Positions 1 to 8,730 of a stretch of DNA of 64,000 nt are shown here, piece after piece (the stretch's first letter is position 1; each line of letters starts with the position of its first letter). Source of the DNA: Candidatus Thorarchaeota archaeon (GTDB lineage: Archaea; Asgardarchaeota; Thorarchaeia; Thorarchaeales; Thorarchaeaceae). The DNA lies in the NCBI GenBank assembly GCA_029855935.1, contig JAGSHN010000020.1:88471-152470 (forward strand). The letters run 5' to 3'. The translations under genes were made by a program, and so were the position numbers. Under the pieces are notes generated by a model. That model saw nothing but the letters and a program-made list of their open reading frames with translations. It made no database searches and had not been told where the DNA came from.

Positions 1-258
1 GACCTAGAGGCAACTCTGCGCCCAGACTCCTGTCAACTAGGGTATCTGAACTCGGCAACGGCATATGGAGAGAGTACCGTTGCAGCCAATCAAATCCTGC
101 GGTTGCTGGCTAGCCCCATCCTCAGACTGAGCCTCTTCGAAACGCACAGTAAGCCTTCCAAGCCGATGAACGTGCCAGCCAAGTGCAGTCCGTACCCACC
201 CATCCAAGCACTCCGTTTCAAGAATAGAACCCTTCTCTTAATCCTCTCTAGACCATAG
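1..258 (+). other. Open frame at the window edge, unrecognised
   Basis: Frame 1 is open from the first base to a TAG at 256-258 (85 codons), so it could be the 3' end of a gene that starts outside the window. The translation shows no motif I recognise, and the last third looks low-quality (many Pro, Leu, Arg). It may equally be chance. The rest of the stretch up to 293 shows only an A/T-richer leader and then the TATA box of the aminotransferase gene. Confidence 0.2.
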
Positions 259-293
259 AAACAATCGACTCAAAGTATCAAGAAACAGTCCAC

Positions 294-302
294 TTTATAT
301 AA
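294..302 (+). promoter_or_regulatory. TATA box for the aminotransferase gene
   Basis: TTTATATAA lies at 294-302. An archaeal start point about 26 nt downstream would fall near 324. That places the upstream GTG (311) and ATG (317) before the transcript begins and favours the ATG at 353. Confidence 0.45.
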
Positions 303-352
303 CTCCCGGAGTGCCAATGGATTGGTGCCGGAACTTGTTGGCAACGAGGAAC

Positions 353-1495
353 ATGGATATCCCGGTCAGTCAAATACGGCTGATCTTCAACAAGACAATT
401 GGCAGAAGGGACATCATCAACCTCACGGCGGGAATACCGGACTTTGACACACCGGACCACATCAAGAGAGCGGCGAAACGGGCAATAGAAGAGGGCTTCA
501 CACGCTACACGCACAATGCAGGCTACATCGAGACGCGAGAGGCAGTGGCGGAAAAACTGAGGCGCGACAACGGCATCGGTGCCAATCCCGAAACCGAGAT
601 AATGATGGTCGCTGGTGGGATGGGCGGCCTTCTCCTCGCCAACATGGTCTTGGTCAACCCTGGCGACGAGGTGATTGTACCAGACCCGGGCTTCGTGAGC
701 CACCCCGCCCACGCTGCCATTGCAGGTGCCAAGTCTGTCCCTGTGCGCCTCCGCAAGGAGAACAACTTTGGCCTTCTGGCCAGGGATGTGGAGGCCGCTG
801 TGACAAGAAAGACCAAGCTACTCATTCTCAACAGCCCAAACAACCCGACTGGCGGGATCACATCGGACAGGGAGACACGGAAGATTGTCGATCTTGCCCT
901 TCAGCACGACTTTTACATAGTCTCCGATGAGGCGTACGAACAGTTCTACTATACCGACCACAAGCCGCTCCTTCCGGGTAGCATCGAGGAGGCGCGGGAC
1001 CACGTCGTCTCAATCTTCTCGTTGTCCAAGACCTATGCAATGACCGGGTGGCGTATCGGAGCGGTTGTCGGACCTGCCGACATCATCCGTGCGATGGTCA
1101 AGCTCCAAGAACACTTCATAGCAATGCCAACCTCAATATCGCAGAAGGCAGCGGAGGCCGCTCTCACGGGTCCGCAGGACTGCGTCGAGATGATGCGACG
1201 TTCGTTCAGAGAGCGCAGGAGCCTGATAGTGGAAGGCCTTCAGAAGATAGAGGGAATGGAGGTCGCGGCACCCTCTGGTGCCTTCTATGTGTTCCCTGAC
1301 GTCTCGGCCTACGGGATGAGATCATACGACCTTGTGATGAAGATGCTCAATGAGATTGGAGTGGCCACTGTTCACGGCTCGGCTTTTGGAGCTGGTGGGG
1401 AGGGGTTCATCAGGATATGCTACGCTGTGTCCAAGCGACGAATACTGAGAGCACTCAAGCTCATGTCAGACTACCTGCCACAGCTCCTCAGATGA
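353..1495 (+). CDS. Class I/II PLP-dependent aminotransferase (aspartate aminotransferase-like)
   Basis: A cytosolic PLP enzyme that moves an amino group from an amino acid to a 2-oxo acid. The fold-type I landmarks are present in order: PDFDTP near the N-terminus, NSPNNPTGG in the middle, the SDEAYEQFYY strand, and SLSKTYAMTGWRIG carrying the Schiff-base lysine. The C-terminal arginine region (GFIRICYA) should bind the substrate carboxylate. Length (380 residues) fits the family. The frame is open from a GTG at 311 (394 residues). I chose ATG 353 because of the TATA box at 294-302, but the start is uncertain. It is close to archaeal aspartate aminotransferases; the exact amino donor cannot be read from sequence. 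The next gene downstream is a pseudogene, so no operon partner informs its role. Confidence 0.85.
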   Translation: MDIPVSQIRLIFNKTIGRRDIINLTAGIPDFDTPDHIKRAAKRAIEEGFTRYTHNAGYIETREAVAEKLRRDNGIGANPETEIMMVAGGMGGLLLANMVLVNPGDEVIVPDPGFVSHPAHAAIAGAKSVPVRLRKENNFGLLARDVEAAVTRKTKLLILNSPNNPTGGITSDRETRKIVDLALQHDFYIVSDEAYEQFYYTDHKPLLPGSIEEARDHVVSIFSLSKTYAMTGWRIGAVVGPADIIRAMVKLQEHFIAMPTSISQKAAEAALTGPQDCVEMMRRSFRERRSLIVEGLQKIEGMEVAAPSGAFYVFPDVSAYGMRSYDLVMKMLNEIGVATVHGSAFGAGGEGFIRICYAVSKRRILRALKLMSDYLPQLLR

Positions 1496-1574
1496 CGCGG
1501 GACCCGGCTATGCGGCAGATCTGACATAGGCGCAGTCATCAGCTCTCGACAGTCTAGGATTCAGAGCGTGATGG

Positions 1575-2570
1575 ATGGGACAAGACATAGTGAGATTCGG
1601 AGAGGTCGTGCTGTGACTGTCACCGCCGAACTTTGTGCGTATCTCACAGACATACTCCTTCGATGCCCACGCCGGCGGCGCGGACATGGGTGCTACCATC
1701 GCCTGCGCCCGCCTAGGACTGAGTGTGGCCCGTGTCACTAAAGTGGACGACAACTCGATAGGACATTTTCTGAGGAATCAGGCGCGACTGCTCGGCGTGG
1801 ACACGTCTCACATTATGTGGGATTGCGATAGCAGATGCGGAGTCTACTTCTTTGAGTTTGGAGCGGCTCCAAGGACTAACCGCGTCATCTATGGCAGGAA
1901 GGACTCAGCGATCAGCAAGCTAAGGCCAGGCGAGATACTTTGGCGGGAGTTCCTCAAGGAGACAAAGGTGTTCCACACAAGCGGGATCACGCCCGCACTG
2001 AGTCCCAACTGCGCCGAGGCGACCATGGAGGCTCTCAAGACTGCCAAGGAAATGGGCTGCAAGGTCTCATGTGACGTGAACTACAGGGGCAAGCTCTGGA
2101 GTCCTGAGGAGGCAAGAGCATTCACGGAACCAGCCTCTGAGTATATCGACATCCTGATCACGACAGAGGAAGACACCAAGGTCATCTACGGTATCGAGGG
2201 TGAGAGCTACGAGGATGTGGCGAGGTAACTAACCGACAAGTTCGGATTCGAAATCGTTGTGATCACCCTTCGCGAAACACCCTCGGTGTGGCACAACAGA
2301 TGGTCCGTCTTCGCCTATAGCGACGGAGAGGTGTACCGGAGCCCTGGCTATGACACCGAGTTCGTGGACCGCCTCGGTGGGGATGACTCTTGCAGTGCGG
2401 GGTTCCTGTACGGCTATCTCAAGTATGGCGACCTGCAGAAGGCTGTCGAGTTTGGTGCTGCCTTCTCGGCATTGAAACACTCGATACCGGGCGACCTCGC
2501 CTTCATCTACAAGTCCGAGGCAGAGAAGCTGATGAAGGGCCGCGAACGCGGGCTCCGGATAGAGTGGTGA
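1575..2570 (+). pseudogene. 2-keto-3-deoxygluconate kinase (PfkB family), broken by two in-frame stops
   Basis: One continuous reading frame from ATG 1575 gives a PfkB sugar kinase resembling KDG kinase. It starts MGQDIVRFGEVVL, then LSPPNFVRIS and AHAGGADM, and ends at TGA 2568-2570. It holds two in-frame stops: TGA 1614-1616, where an arginine is expected between VVL and LSPP, and TAA 2226-2228 between EDVAR and LTDKFG. The PfkB signature near the C-terminus is also altered: the usual GAGD reads GGDD, so an anion-hole glycine is replaced by aspartate. Everything between the lesions still aligns, so decay looks recent. The kinase would phosphorylate KDG to KDPG, the substrate of the aldolase starting 5 nt downstream, which is itself frameshifted. 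Sequencing error could explain one lesion but hardly three. Confidence 0.85.
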
Positions 2571-2575
2571 TCACA

Positions 2576-3234
2576 ATGAGTGGCTGGAAGAAATCGGATG
2601 CTATGGACCTGATCGACAGGACCGCACTGATACCAATCATACGCGTCGACGACCCTGAGACTGCGGTCAAGGTTGCTGAGGCCTTTGTGGAGGGAGGCGT
2701 GAACATTGTCGAGGTGACCTTCAGCGTCCCTGGTGCAATTGGGGTGGTGAAGACGCTGACTGAGCGACTGGGCGAAGACGTCCTCATTGGAACTGGCACC
2801 GTTCTCGATGATGCTACGGCGCGACAGGCAATACTGGCAGGCGCCCAGTTCATCGTGAGCCCAGTCTACTCTCGCGGACTCATTGAGATGTGCAGAAGAT
2901 ATGACCGGCCGTGCTTCCCGGGCGCTATGACACCCACCGATATCCTTGAGGCCTATACTATGGGCGCCGACGCGGTGAAGGTGTTTCCCTGCGGCAGCCT
3001 CGGGGGCGCCGCGTACATCAAGGCCGTGAGAGCACCCCTGCCTCAGAATGACCTAGTCCCCACTGGGGGCGTGAACCTCAAGACCGCTGGACCGCTGCTC
3101 AAGGCCTGTGCTTTCGCTCTTGGCGCGGGAGCGCAATCACCGATAGGAAGGCCATCTCAGAGGGTCGTTTCGAAGTCATCACTGAGAGTGTGCGAAAGTT
3201 TATGGAAGTGGCTCGAAGGTATCGCGGCAGGTAG
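2576..3234 (+). pseudogene. KDPG/KHG aldolase with a frameshift near its C-terminus
   Basis: Starts at ATG 2576, 5 nt after the kinase remnant. The class I aldolase core is intact: VEVTFSVPGA with the active-site glutamate, FPGAMTPTDI, and the Schiff-base lysine in AVKVFPCGSLGG, then PTGGVNL. At about 3130 the family C-terminus jumps into the next frame. Reading GCA ATC ACC GAT gives AITDRKAISEGRFEVI and continues through RKFMEVARRYRGR to TAG 3232-3234. Restoring one A (GGAGC to GGAAGC) recovers a full-length protein. The unshifted frame instead runs on to 3328 with an unrelated tail. The lost part is about 30 residues, so some activity could remain. It forms a two-gene Entner-Doudoroff remnant with the kinase. 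Confidence 0.8.
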
Positions 3235-3235
3235 A

Positions 3236-4069
3236 CTACAGCCTCTCCGTTATCCAGTTGACGGCATCCTGCATCACAACTTCGCCCCCTTCCTCGTCGA
3301 AGGGCTCGTGATAGAGGCCCTCATATGAGCGCCACGTCTTGTCCGCCGATGCGAGATTGTCGTAGAACTTCCTTGTCACCTCCGGGACGACGATGAGGTC
3401 CTCCTCCGACTGCTGAACGAGGACGGGAATCGCGATGGTAGGCGCTGCGGCCCTAGCTCGCGACGTTGAGGCAAAGCCCTCGGCAGCAAACCGGGCAGTG
3501 ACGAAGTCGTATCTCAACGGATCCTCCTGATTGCGTCTCACCGTTTCTGGATCTTTCGAGATGAGCGAGAGGTCCAGTCCGTTGGCGATTGGCCTCTTGA
3601 CATTGATTGCCGACATCAACCTGACGAGTGCCCGAAGGACCCTGCTCACCTTCAACCTCTCACTCAGGCCCGGGTTGACGACTATCATACCGTCGAGCCT
3701 GTCCTGATGTTGTTCAGCATAGAGAACGCTTAGCAATCCGCCAAAGGAATGGCCCCATAGGAAAAGCTTCATTCCCGGATGGTGCTCTCGGATCCTGTCG
3801 ACAAGTGCGTCGATGTCGTAGACGAATTCTTGGATACTCTCTACGTGACCCTTTATGCCATCGTATCTACCAAACGCACGGAGGTCCGGCACATAGACAA
3901 CAAGGCCAGCCTCAGCAAAAGACCTCGGCGGAGTGATCAGCAGACCGCTGTGTGCGCCAAGCCCGTGGATGCACAGCACAACACCCCGGGGCTCGCCATC
4001 GGGGTGATACAGCTTCAGAAACATCTTCTTTCCGTCGTAGCCGACGTACTCGCTCTCTTCCTCTCTCAT
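3236..4069 (-). CDS. Alpha/beta hydrolase (monoacylglycerol lipase-like)
   Basis: A cytosolic serine hydrolase of about 277 residues. It shows the oxyanion motif VVLCIHGLGAHSG, the nucleophile elbow GHSFGG, an aspartate late in the chain (QSEEDLIVVP) and a terminal histidine (YEGLYHEPFDE), so the catalytic triad looks complete. The layout matches the serine aminopeptidase S33/monoglyceride lipase group. The substrate is probably a small ester or lysolipid, which is inference. The frame runs up to 4189, but a TATA-like run (TTTTTATCC, minus strand, around 4130) would start the RNA near 4105, so I chose ATG 4069 (MREEESEYVGYDG). It converges on the aldolase remnant with only one base between the stops. 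Confidence 0.8.
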   Translation of the reverse strand: MREEESEYVGYDGKKMFLKLYHPDGEPRGVVLCIHGLGAHSGLLITPPRSFAEAGLVVYVPDLRAFGRYDGIKGHVESIQEFVYDIDALVDRIREHHPGMKLFLWGHSFGGLLSVLYAEQHQDRLDGMIVVNPGLSERLKVSRVLRALVRLMSAINVKRPIANGLDLSLISKDPETVRRNQEDPLRYDFVTARFAAEGFASTSRARAAAPTIAIPVLVQQSEEDLIVVPEVTRKFYDNLASADKTWRSYEGLYHEPFDEEGGEVVMQDAVNWITERL

Positions 4070-4278
4070 TGGAATCGGCCTCGTGACAAGGAAGACATTG
4101 ATACTTGCATTCTCGTTTCCTTGGTGGGATAAAAAGGATTGCCAGTCACATACCGAAGCTCCTAGTGGTACCAGCAGGGAGCATGTCACAACTCAGGTTT
4201 CACCACAGCCTCTTCCCAGTAGCGGGACGAAGAGTCCCACACGGTGAACCGGCAAGTCTCTCGTGCAACGGGAGTCAA

Positions 4279-4335
4279 TATTTATAAGCGCACTTATATA
4301 CGACCGAGTAGTCCTATATAAAGGGGCAGGAGGAG
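4279..4335 (+). promoter_or_regulatory. Triple TATA-like promoter and ribosome site of the TBP gene
   Basis: Three TATA-like elements stand in a row: TATTTATAAG at 4279-4288, TTATATA at 4294-4300 and TATATAAA at 4315-4322. A GGAGGAG ribosome site follows at 4329-4335, just before ATG 4340. The second box predicts a start point near 4323, so the third box overlaps that start point. TBP bound there could block its own transcription. This is inference from spacing only. Confidence 0.5.
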
Positions 4336-4339
4336 CACT

Positions 4340-4945
4340 ATGCCTCGACCAAAACCGAAGACGAAGATAGAGAATGTGGTAGCATCAGTCATTCTGAACC
4401 AGCGGCTTGACCTCGATGAGATTGCCGCAACAATGCCCAACGTGGAGTTTGACCCCGAACAATTCCCGGGCCTGGTGTACAGGCTCAAGAAGCCGAAGAC
4501 GGCCACACTGATCTTCAACAGTGGCAAGATGGTCTGCACGGGAGCAAAATCGGAGAAAGAGGCCCGACGCGCCGTACACAAGATAGTCAAGAACATTCGT
4601 GAGGCTGGAATTGAGATCACGGGAAAGCCGATCATAGTGGTACAGAACATAGTGGCGAGTGCCAGCCTCGGTGCAGAGCTGAACCTCGAGCTGGCCGCGA
4701 TGAAGCTGGAGAACACTCTCTATGAGCCCGAGCAGTTCCCGGGTCTTATATATAGAATGCGTGACCCGAAGGTGGTCATCCTGCTCTTCGGCTCCGGCAA
4801 GCTTGTCATCACGGGAGCCAAGTTCGAGTCGCAGATCGATGAGGCCGCCGAGAAGGTCATGGACAGGCTCATAGAGCTCGGAGTGATGCGAATCCCGGAG
4901 GGCGAGGACTGGAGTATAGAAGAAGAGGAGGAAGAGGAGGAATAG
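4340..4945 (+). CDS. tbp: TATA-box-binding protein (TBP)
   Basis: The archaeal general transcription factor that binds TATA boxes and, with TFB, recruits RNA polymerase. The 201 residues hold the two direct repeats of the saddle fold: residues about 10-95 (IENVVASVIL, EQFPGLVYRL, LIFNSGKMVCTGAKS) and about 100-185 (VQNIVASASL, EQFPGLIYRM, LLFGSGKLVITGAK). The protein ends in a run of eight glutamates after SIEE; acidic tails are known in several archaeal TBPs. The start is fixed by a GGAGGAG site 4 nt upstream. It is monocistronic and converges with the site-2 protease gene, with a hairpin between them. The promoter suggests autoregulation. Confidence 0.97.
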   Translation: MPRPKPKTKIENVVASVILNQRLDLDEIAATMPNVEFDPEQFPGLVYRLKKPKTATLIFNSGKMVCTGAKSEKEARRAVHKIVKNIREAGIEITGKPIIVVQNIVASASLGAELNLELAAMKLENTLYEPEQFPGLIYRMRDPKVVILLFGSGKLVITGAKFESQIDEAAEKVMDRLIELGVMRIPEGEDWSIEEEEEEEE

Positions 4946-4971
4946 CACAGACTCTCCTCAAAGCTGGGAGA

Positions 4972-4993
4972 TGGCCGGCCTACAGACCGGCCA
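4972..4993. terminator. Hairpin between convergent TBP and protease genes
   Basis: A perfect 7-bp inverted repeat TGGCCGG/CCGGCCA encloses an 8-nt loop, placed between two convergent genes. A stable hairpin there could mark or protect the 3' ends of both transcripts. There is no T-run, so calling it a terminator is tentative. Confidence 0.4.
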
Positions 4994-5031
4994 CTCTCAA
5001 CCCAACGCGTCAAATCTAATCTCATTCTCCC

Positions 5032-6198
5032 TCAGAATATCTCGAAACCAAGTGGTGGTATTGACAGAATCAGCACCACCATGGCCACTATGAACAGCAC
5101 GACACGGAGCGGGTTAACAGGAACCGTGTCGTTCAGCGGGCCTGGATGCTCCATTCCTCGCGATAGCAGCAAGACCAGCACGGCCATCATGAAATAGCCA
5201 GCGAGAGCCATTACTATCACCGCCGCCCAGCCGATGTACTTGTGCGTCCTCGAACTGACAAGGGCTCTGAGGGCATGACCACCGTCAAGCTGGCTGGTGG
5301 GGAACAGGTTGAGCGCCGTGACAAGGCATCCCACCCATCCGGCAAATGCCACAGGGTGCAGGAATAGGGTGCCGCCAGGCGGAATCCGACCGCCGAATAG
5401 CTGTTCGTAGAGGATGAAGATGAACGGCACTGGAAGTGAGCCAGTCATATTCGGGAATGCTGCGTCAATGGCCTCAAGCTGATCTGCAGTGACGGGGACT
5501 GACAAGAGGAACCCCACATACAGCACGACCAGGGTGACAGCAAAGCCCGCAAAGGGACCAGCCACACCGAGGTCAAACAGGTCTCTCCTGGCACGGGGAG
5601 GACTCTTCTGCTGGATGAACGCTCCGAAGGTGCCACCGATAGAGGGCAGGCCGGGGATAAAGTACGGAGGAGTGGCCTCGATATGTCGTTTCTTTGCCAT
5701 CGTGTAGTGGCCCATCTCGTGCGTCGCAATGATCCCCATCAGAGAGAGAATGAAGATCCCGGTCACAAAGATGATGTCCCAGACCGTCCAGCCACCGGGA
5801 TAGAAGAGCGTTAGAAATACCGGGCTTATTGCCTGAAGGAACCCGCCCAAAGCAATGGTCGCAAGCGTTGCAACGAAGAGTGCGTAGTTTATTCGTATGT
5901 CAGACTTGCCCTCTCGCTGGATTGGAACAAAACGTACCACATACGTTCCGGCACGGCGGTCGTGCCACCGCACGATAGGCCAGACCCGAAGCTGCTCGGC
6001 CGCAGCATCGAGCTCGGAGAAGACCCACTCCTGCTCCTCTCGGCGGGGTATCACGCCGTCAGGCCATCTGAAGAGGAACACAGGCTGGCCGAACTCCAGC
6101 GCGCTGGCCAGCACCTCGAAATGACGTGAGAGAACGTTATTGAGCTCCGTGAATGTCGGGTAGCTCAGTACCCGTCCACTGTAATCATCCATAGCCAA
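5032..6198 (-). CDS. Site-2 protease family membrane metallopeptidase (M50)
   Basis: An intramembrane zinc protease. The 388 residues begin with a soluble domain of about 110 residues, followed by about six hydrophobic segments. The zinc motif HEMGH sits at about residue 160 and the third metal ligand lies in the LDGGHALRAL segment (N/FPTSQLDGG). Between them is the family's re-entrant region (GLPSIGGTFGAF). Such enzymes cleave transmembrane segments of anti-regulators or membrane proteins; the target here is unknown. The start is a TTG at 6198: GGAGG lies about 9 nt upstream of it, and the ATG two codons later is less well placed. A TATA-like TCTTATAGG lies near 6250. It is transcribed towards TBP and is probably monocistronic. 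Confidence 0.9.
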   Translation of the reverse strand: MAMDDYSGRVLSYPTFTELNNVLSRHFEVLASALEFGQPVFLFRWPDGVIPRREEQEWVFSELDAAAEQLRVWPIVRWHDRRAGTYVVRFVPIQREGKSDIRINYALFVATLATIALGGFLQAISPVFLTLFYPGGWTVWDIIFVTGIFILSLMGIIATHEMGHYTMAKKRHIEATPPYFIPGLPSIGGTFGAFIQQKSPPRARRDLFDLGVAGPFAGFAVTLVVLYVGFLLSVPVTADQLEAIDAAFPNMTGSLPVPFIFILYEQLFGGRIPPGGTLFLHPVAFAGWVGCLVTALNLFPTSQLDGGHALRALVSSRTHKYIGWAAVIVMALAGYFMMAVLVLLLSRGMEHPGPLNDTVPVNPLRVVLFIVAMVVLILSIPPLGFEIF

Positions 6199-6274
6199 CC
6201 GTACTTGCCTCCGCCTTGAGCGGCAGACTTGCCTGCGCGCCTCTGCCTATAAGAATAATGCAGCAGGCAGAGCC

Positions 6275-8191
6275 CTACAACTCCAGCCGAGAGACTGTAC
6301 AGAACGTCTCATGGATTGTCTCCAAGAGGTCACCAGTCCCGTCGCAGCCCCCGACCAGAGTGACGGGAACACCAAGCTCCCGAAGCTGCTCCGCGAGTCT
6401 GCGGTCGGACTGGGGCGCTGTGGCCACAACAATCACATCGGCCGGAAGTATCGTTGTCTCTCCCTCAAGTTCGACCACCACGTTATTGAAGGAAACCTGT
6501 ACGACCGTGGCCTCTGTGTGCATCTTGACGCCTCGTTCGCGAAGCATCTTCAGAACAACCCATCTTGTCGAACGCCCCAGTCCAGCTCCAATCGCGCTAC
6601 CTCGTTCGACGATTGTCACATCTTGAGAGAACTGTGTGGCTCTCAGCGCGGCGTAGCACCCCAGCACCATTCCCCCGACAACGACAACGCGGTCCGCAAG
6701 TCCAACACCATATTCCATCACGTGCTGCGCAGACACAACGGTCGGGGACTCTACACCATCAACAGATGGTGCTGCGTCAATCGCTCCCATCGCACAGATG
6801 ACGTGGTCGAAACCCTCATTCCTCAGCATCTCCGCTGTCGCGTGCACTCCCAGCCTGAGGTCAACACTCAGACGCCGCAGCTCTCGCATCATATACGTGA
6901 CATACGAGGCGAACTCACCACGGCCGGGTGCCCGTGCTGCAAGCCTCAGTCCACCCCCCAAGATGGGTCGACGCTCGTAGAGAACAACCTCAACTCCTCT
7001 CAGAGCAAGAACTCTTGCGGCCTCCATTCCCGCGGGACCGCCGCCCACAACGGCAACCCGTCCCTCTGCCGGGGGACCGACACGTCGCTCACTCTCAAAA
7101 CCAGCCAGAGGGTTGATGGCACATGTGACGGCGCCAAGTGAGAACACACGGTCGAGGCAGCCCTGATTGCAACCCACGCAATAGCGGATCTCGTCCTCAC
7201 GGCCCTCTCGAATCTTGCCGACCACCTCAGGGTCTGCGATGAAGGCGCGAGCCATCCCTATGAGATGGACCCGTCCCCTATCAAGGATCCTCTGCGCCAC
7301 CGTCGGGCTGTTGATTCTGTTGCACGCTATGACCGGCACATCAACGACCTCTGAGATGCCCTCCGCCAAGTACGCGTAGTGACCGCGTGGGACATCCATC
7401 GTTATCTGCGGTACCCGGGACTCGTGCCACCCCCCGGTGACGTCGAAGCAGTCCACACCAGCCTCTTCAAACATCGGAGCAAGGCGCTTGTTGTCCTCGA
7501 GTGTGAGCCCACCCTCGACGAAGTCCTCCCCGCTCATTCGATACAGGACGGGGAGAGAAGGACCCACCGCGCGCCTGACTGCCTCGATCACCTCAAGAGG
7601 AAACCTTGCTCTGTTCTCAATGGGACCTCCGTAGTCGTCGGTACGCCTGTTTGTGCAGGGCGCGAGGAACTGATTGATGAGGTATCCGGCCGAACCAATG
7701 ATCTCAACGGCATCGAACCCGGCCCTCTTGGCGCGTGCAGCCGCGTGACCGAAGTTCTCCACCGTCCTGTGAATCTCTTCCACCGACAGAGGTCGCGGCG
7801 TCTCACGTGTCAGCCTGCTTGGGACATCGGAGGCAGATACTGGTTGCTCGCCAATCACGAGAGAGTGAGCGTATCTTCCCGCGTGATACAGCTGCGCCGC
7901 CACAGGGACCCCGTACTTGTGAATCACGTCGACTAGTCTCGCGAGGCCCTCTACGTGCTCGTCACGTGAGATTCCAATCATCGTGGGCAGACTCATCCCC
8001 AGACGCTCGGTGTAGCATCCGCCCACTATGATGAGCCCTGGTCTGTGGGCGGCCCTGGCCCTGTAGAACTCAACAAGCTTGTCAGAGATGAACCCGTCCT
8101 CACAATAGCCCAAGTGAGTCGCGGTCATGACTATTCTATTGTTGAGATGCAGAGCCCCTATTGACGCAGGGTCCATAAGCCTTGGCGACAC
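6275..8191 (-). CDS. NADH:flavin oxidoreductase / 2,4-dienoyl-CoA reductase-type flavoprotein
   Basis: A two-part redox enzyme. Residues about 1-330 form an Old Yellow Enzyme TIM barrel that binds FMN (NRIVMTATH, NQFLAPCTNRRTDDYGG, YRMSGEDF). Next comes a cysteine cluster for a 4Fe-4S centre (CVGCNQGCLDR and a later cysteine in AVTCAINP). The last half is an FAD/NAD(P)H domain with GGGPAGMEAARV and a second dinucleotide motif (VVVGGMVLGCYAA). This is the architecture of FadH and trimethylamine dehydrogenase; a reductase of unsaturated acyl-CoA or a related enal is likely. The frame is open to 8362. A TATA-like CTTAATAAG near 8271 and a GAGGGG site support a GTG start at 8191 (638 residues). 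Confidence 0.85.
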   Translation of the reverse strand: MSPRLMDPASIGALHLNNRIVMTATHLGYCEDGFISDKLVEFYRARAAHRPGLIIVGGCYTERLGMSLPTMIGISRDEHVEGLARLVDVIHKYGVPVAAQLYHAGRYAHSLVIGEQPVSASDVPSRLTRETPRPLSVEEIHRTVENFGHAAARAKRAGFDAVEIIGSAGYLINQFLAPCTNRRTDDYGGPIENRARFPLEVIEAVRRAVGPSLPVLYRMSGEDFVEGGLTLEDNKRLAPMFEEAGVDCFDVTGGWHESRVPQITMDVPRGHYAYLAEGISEVVDVPVIACNRINSPTVAQRILDRGRVHLIGMARAFIADPEVVGKIREGREDEIRYCVGCNQGCLDRVFSLGAVTCAINPLAGFESERRVGPPAEGRVAVVGGGPAGMEAARVLALRGVEVVLYERRPILGGGLRLAARAPGRGEFASYVTYMMRELRRLSVDLRLGVHATAEMLRNEGFDHVICAMGAIDAAPSVDGVESPTVVSAQHVMEYGVGLADRVVVVGGMVLGCYAALRATQFSQDVTIVERGSAIGAGLGRSTRWVVLKMLRERGVKMHTEATVVQVSFNNVVVELEGETTILPADVIVVATAPQSDRRLAEQLRELGVPVTLVGGCDGTGDLLETIHETFCTVSRLEL

Positions 8192-8406
8192 GGTGATCCC
8201 CTCGGTGCGGGCGAAGAACTCGTTCAAATACCTACTGGCCAACTTGTGACTGTCAAGTCTCGGATGATTCTTATTAAGGCCAACGCGCATCGGTGTTCGC
8301 ACTGGCTCGTTTGTGACCATAGATTTGCACTCCACGCCCGTAAATTCGTCGCGTGCTCTCATACGGGCTGCTTACGGACCGGCTCGACATCTTCTACCGA
8401 GGAAAA

Positions 8407-8580
8407 ATGACCGCGATACGCAACGCATCCGACTTTCCGGACCTTCCGGACCCCCTCCCGTGGGAGGCAATGCCGGAGACCCCGGAGCCTGTGACTCCCT
8501 GGGAGGCAATGCCAGATCTTCCGGATCCTCTTCCGTGGAAGGCGATGCCGGAGACTCCAGAGCCTGTCACCCCCTGGTAG
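8407..8580 (+). CDS. Small proline/tryptophan repeat protein, unknown function
   Basis: A 57-residue protein made mostly of a repeated 25-residue unit, LPDPLPWEAMPETPEPVTPW plus a short link. The first copy is complete (8443-8517) and the second lacks the last five codons (8518-8577). The ATG at 8407 follows a GAGGAAAA site. The two copies differ at nine codons over the shared 20. Eight of these changes are silent and one swaps Glu for Lys, so this reading frame has been under selection as protein. The chain is acidic, rich in Pro and Trp, and has no membrane segment or signal peptide. It is probably disordered or a short binding scaffold. I recognise no family. The same DNA is open on the minus strand, but the silent-change pattern favours this frame. 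Confidence 0.6.
   Translation: MTAIRNASDFPDLPDPLPWEAMPETPEPVTPWEAMPDLPDPLPWKAMPETPEPVTPW
8443..8577 (+). repeat. 75-bp direct repeat, 1.8 copies
   Basis: The period is exactly 75 bp. Copy 1 is 8443-8517 and copy 2 is 8518-8577 before the TAG stop. The 60 aligned bases differ at nine positions, eight of them at third codon positions of the small protein. Confidence 0.85.
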
Positions 8581-8730
8581 GGTGGCGCAGACGGGGGGCC
8601 TCGGACCCAAAGACCTGGCACCGGGACCCCCCGCACAACTTCTCTTCCTAGACCATTCCATGCGTCGGCCTCAGCACGCAATGGACAAGATTCTTCTACA
8701 GGGCAGCCCAAGCGAGGCCCGTGTGTGTGA

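Noticed and set aside
1614..1616. In-frame TGA in the sugar kinase as a selenocysteine codon
   Set aside because: The family has arginine there, not cysteine, no insertion element is seen, and a second stop (TAA) follows later in the same frame.
2390..3328. A 312-codon open frame covering the aldolase and reading past it
   Set aside because: The real gene begins at ATG 2576, and the family's C-terminus continues in another frame after about 3130; the tail of this frame has no homology and runs into the convergent hydrolase gene.
4385..4948. Long minus-strand open frame over the TBP gene
   Set aside because: It mirrors the coding gene; TBP itself is unmistakable.
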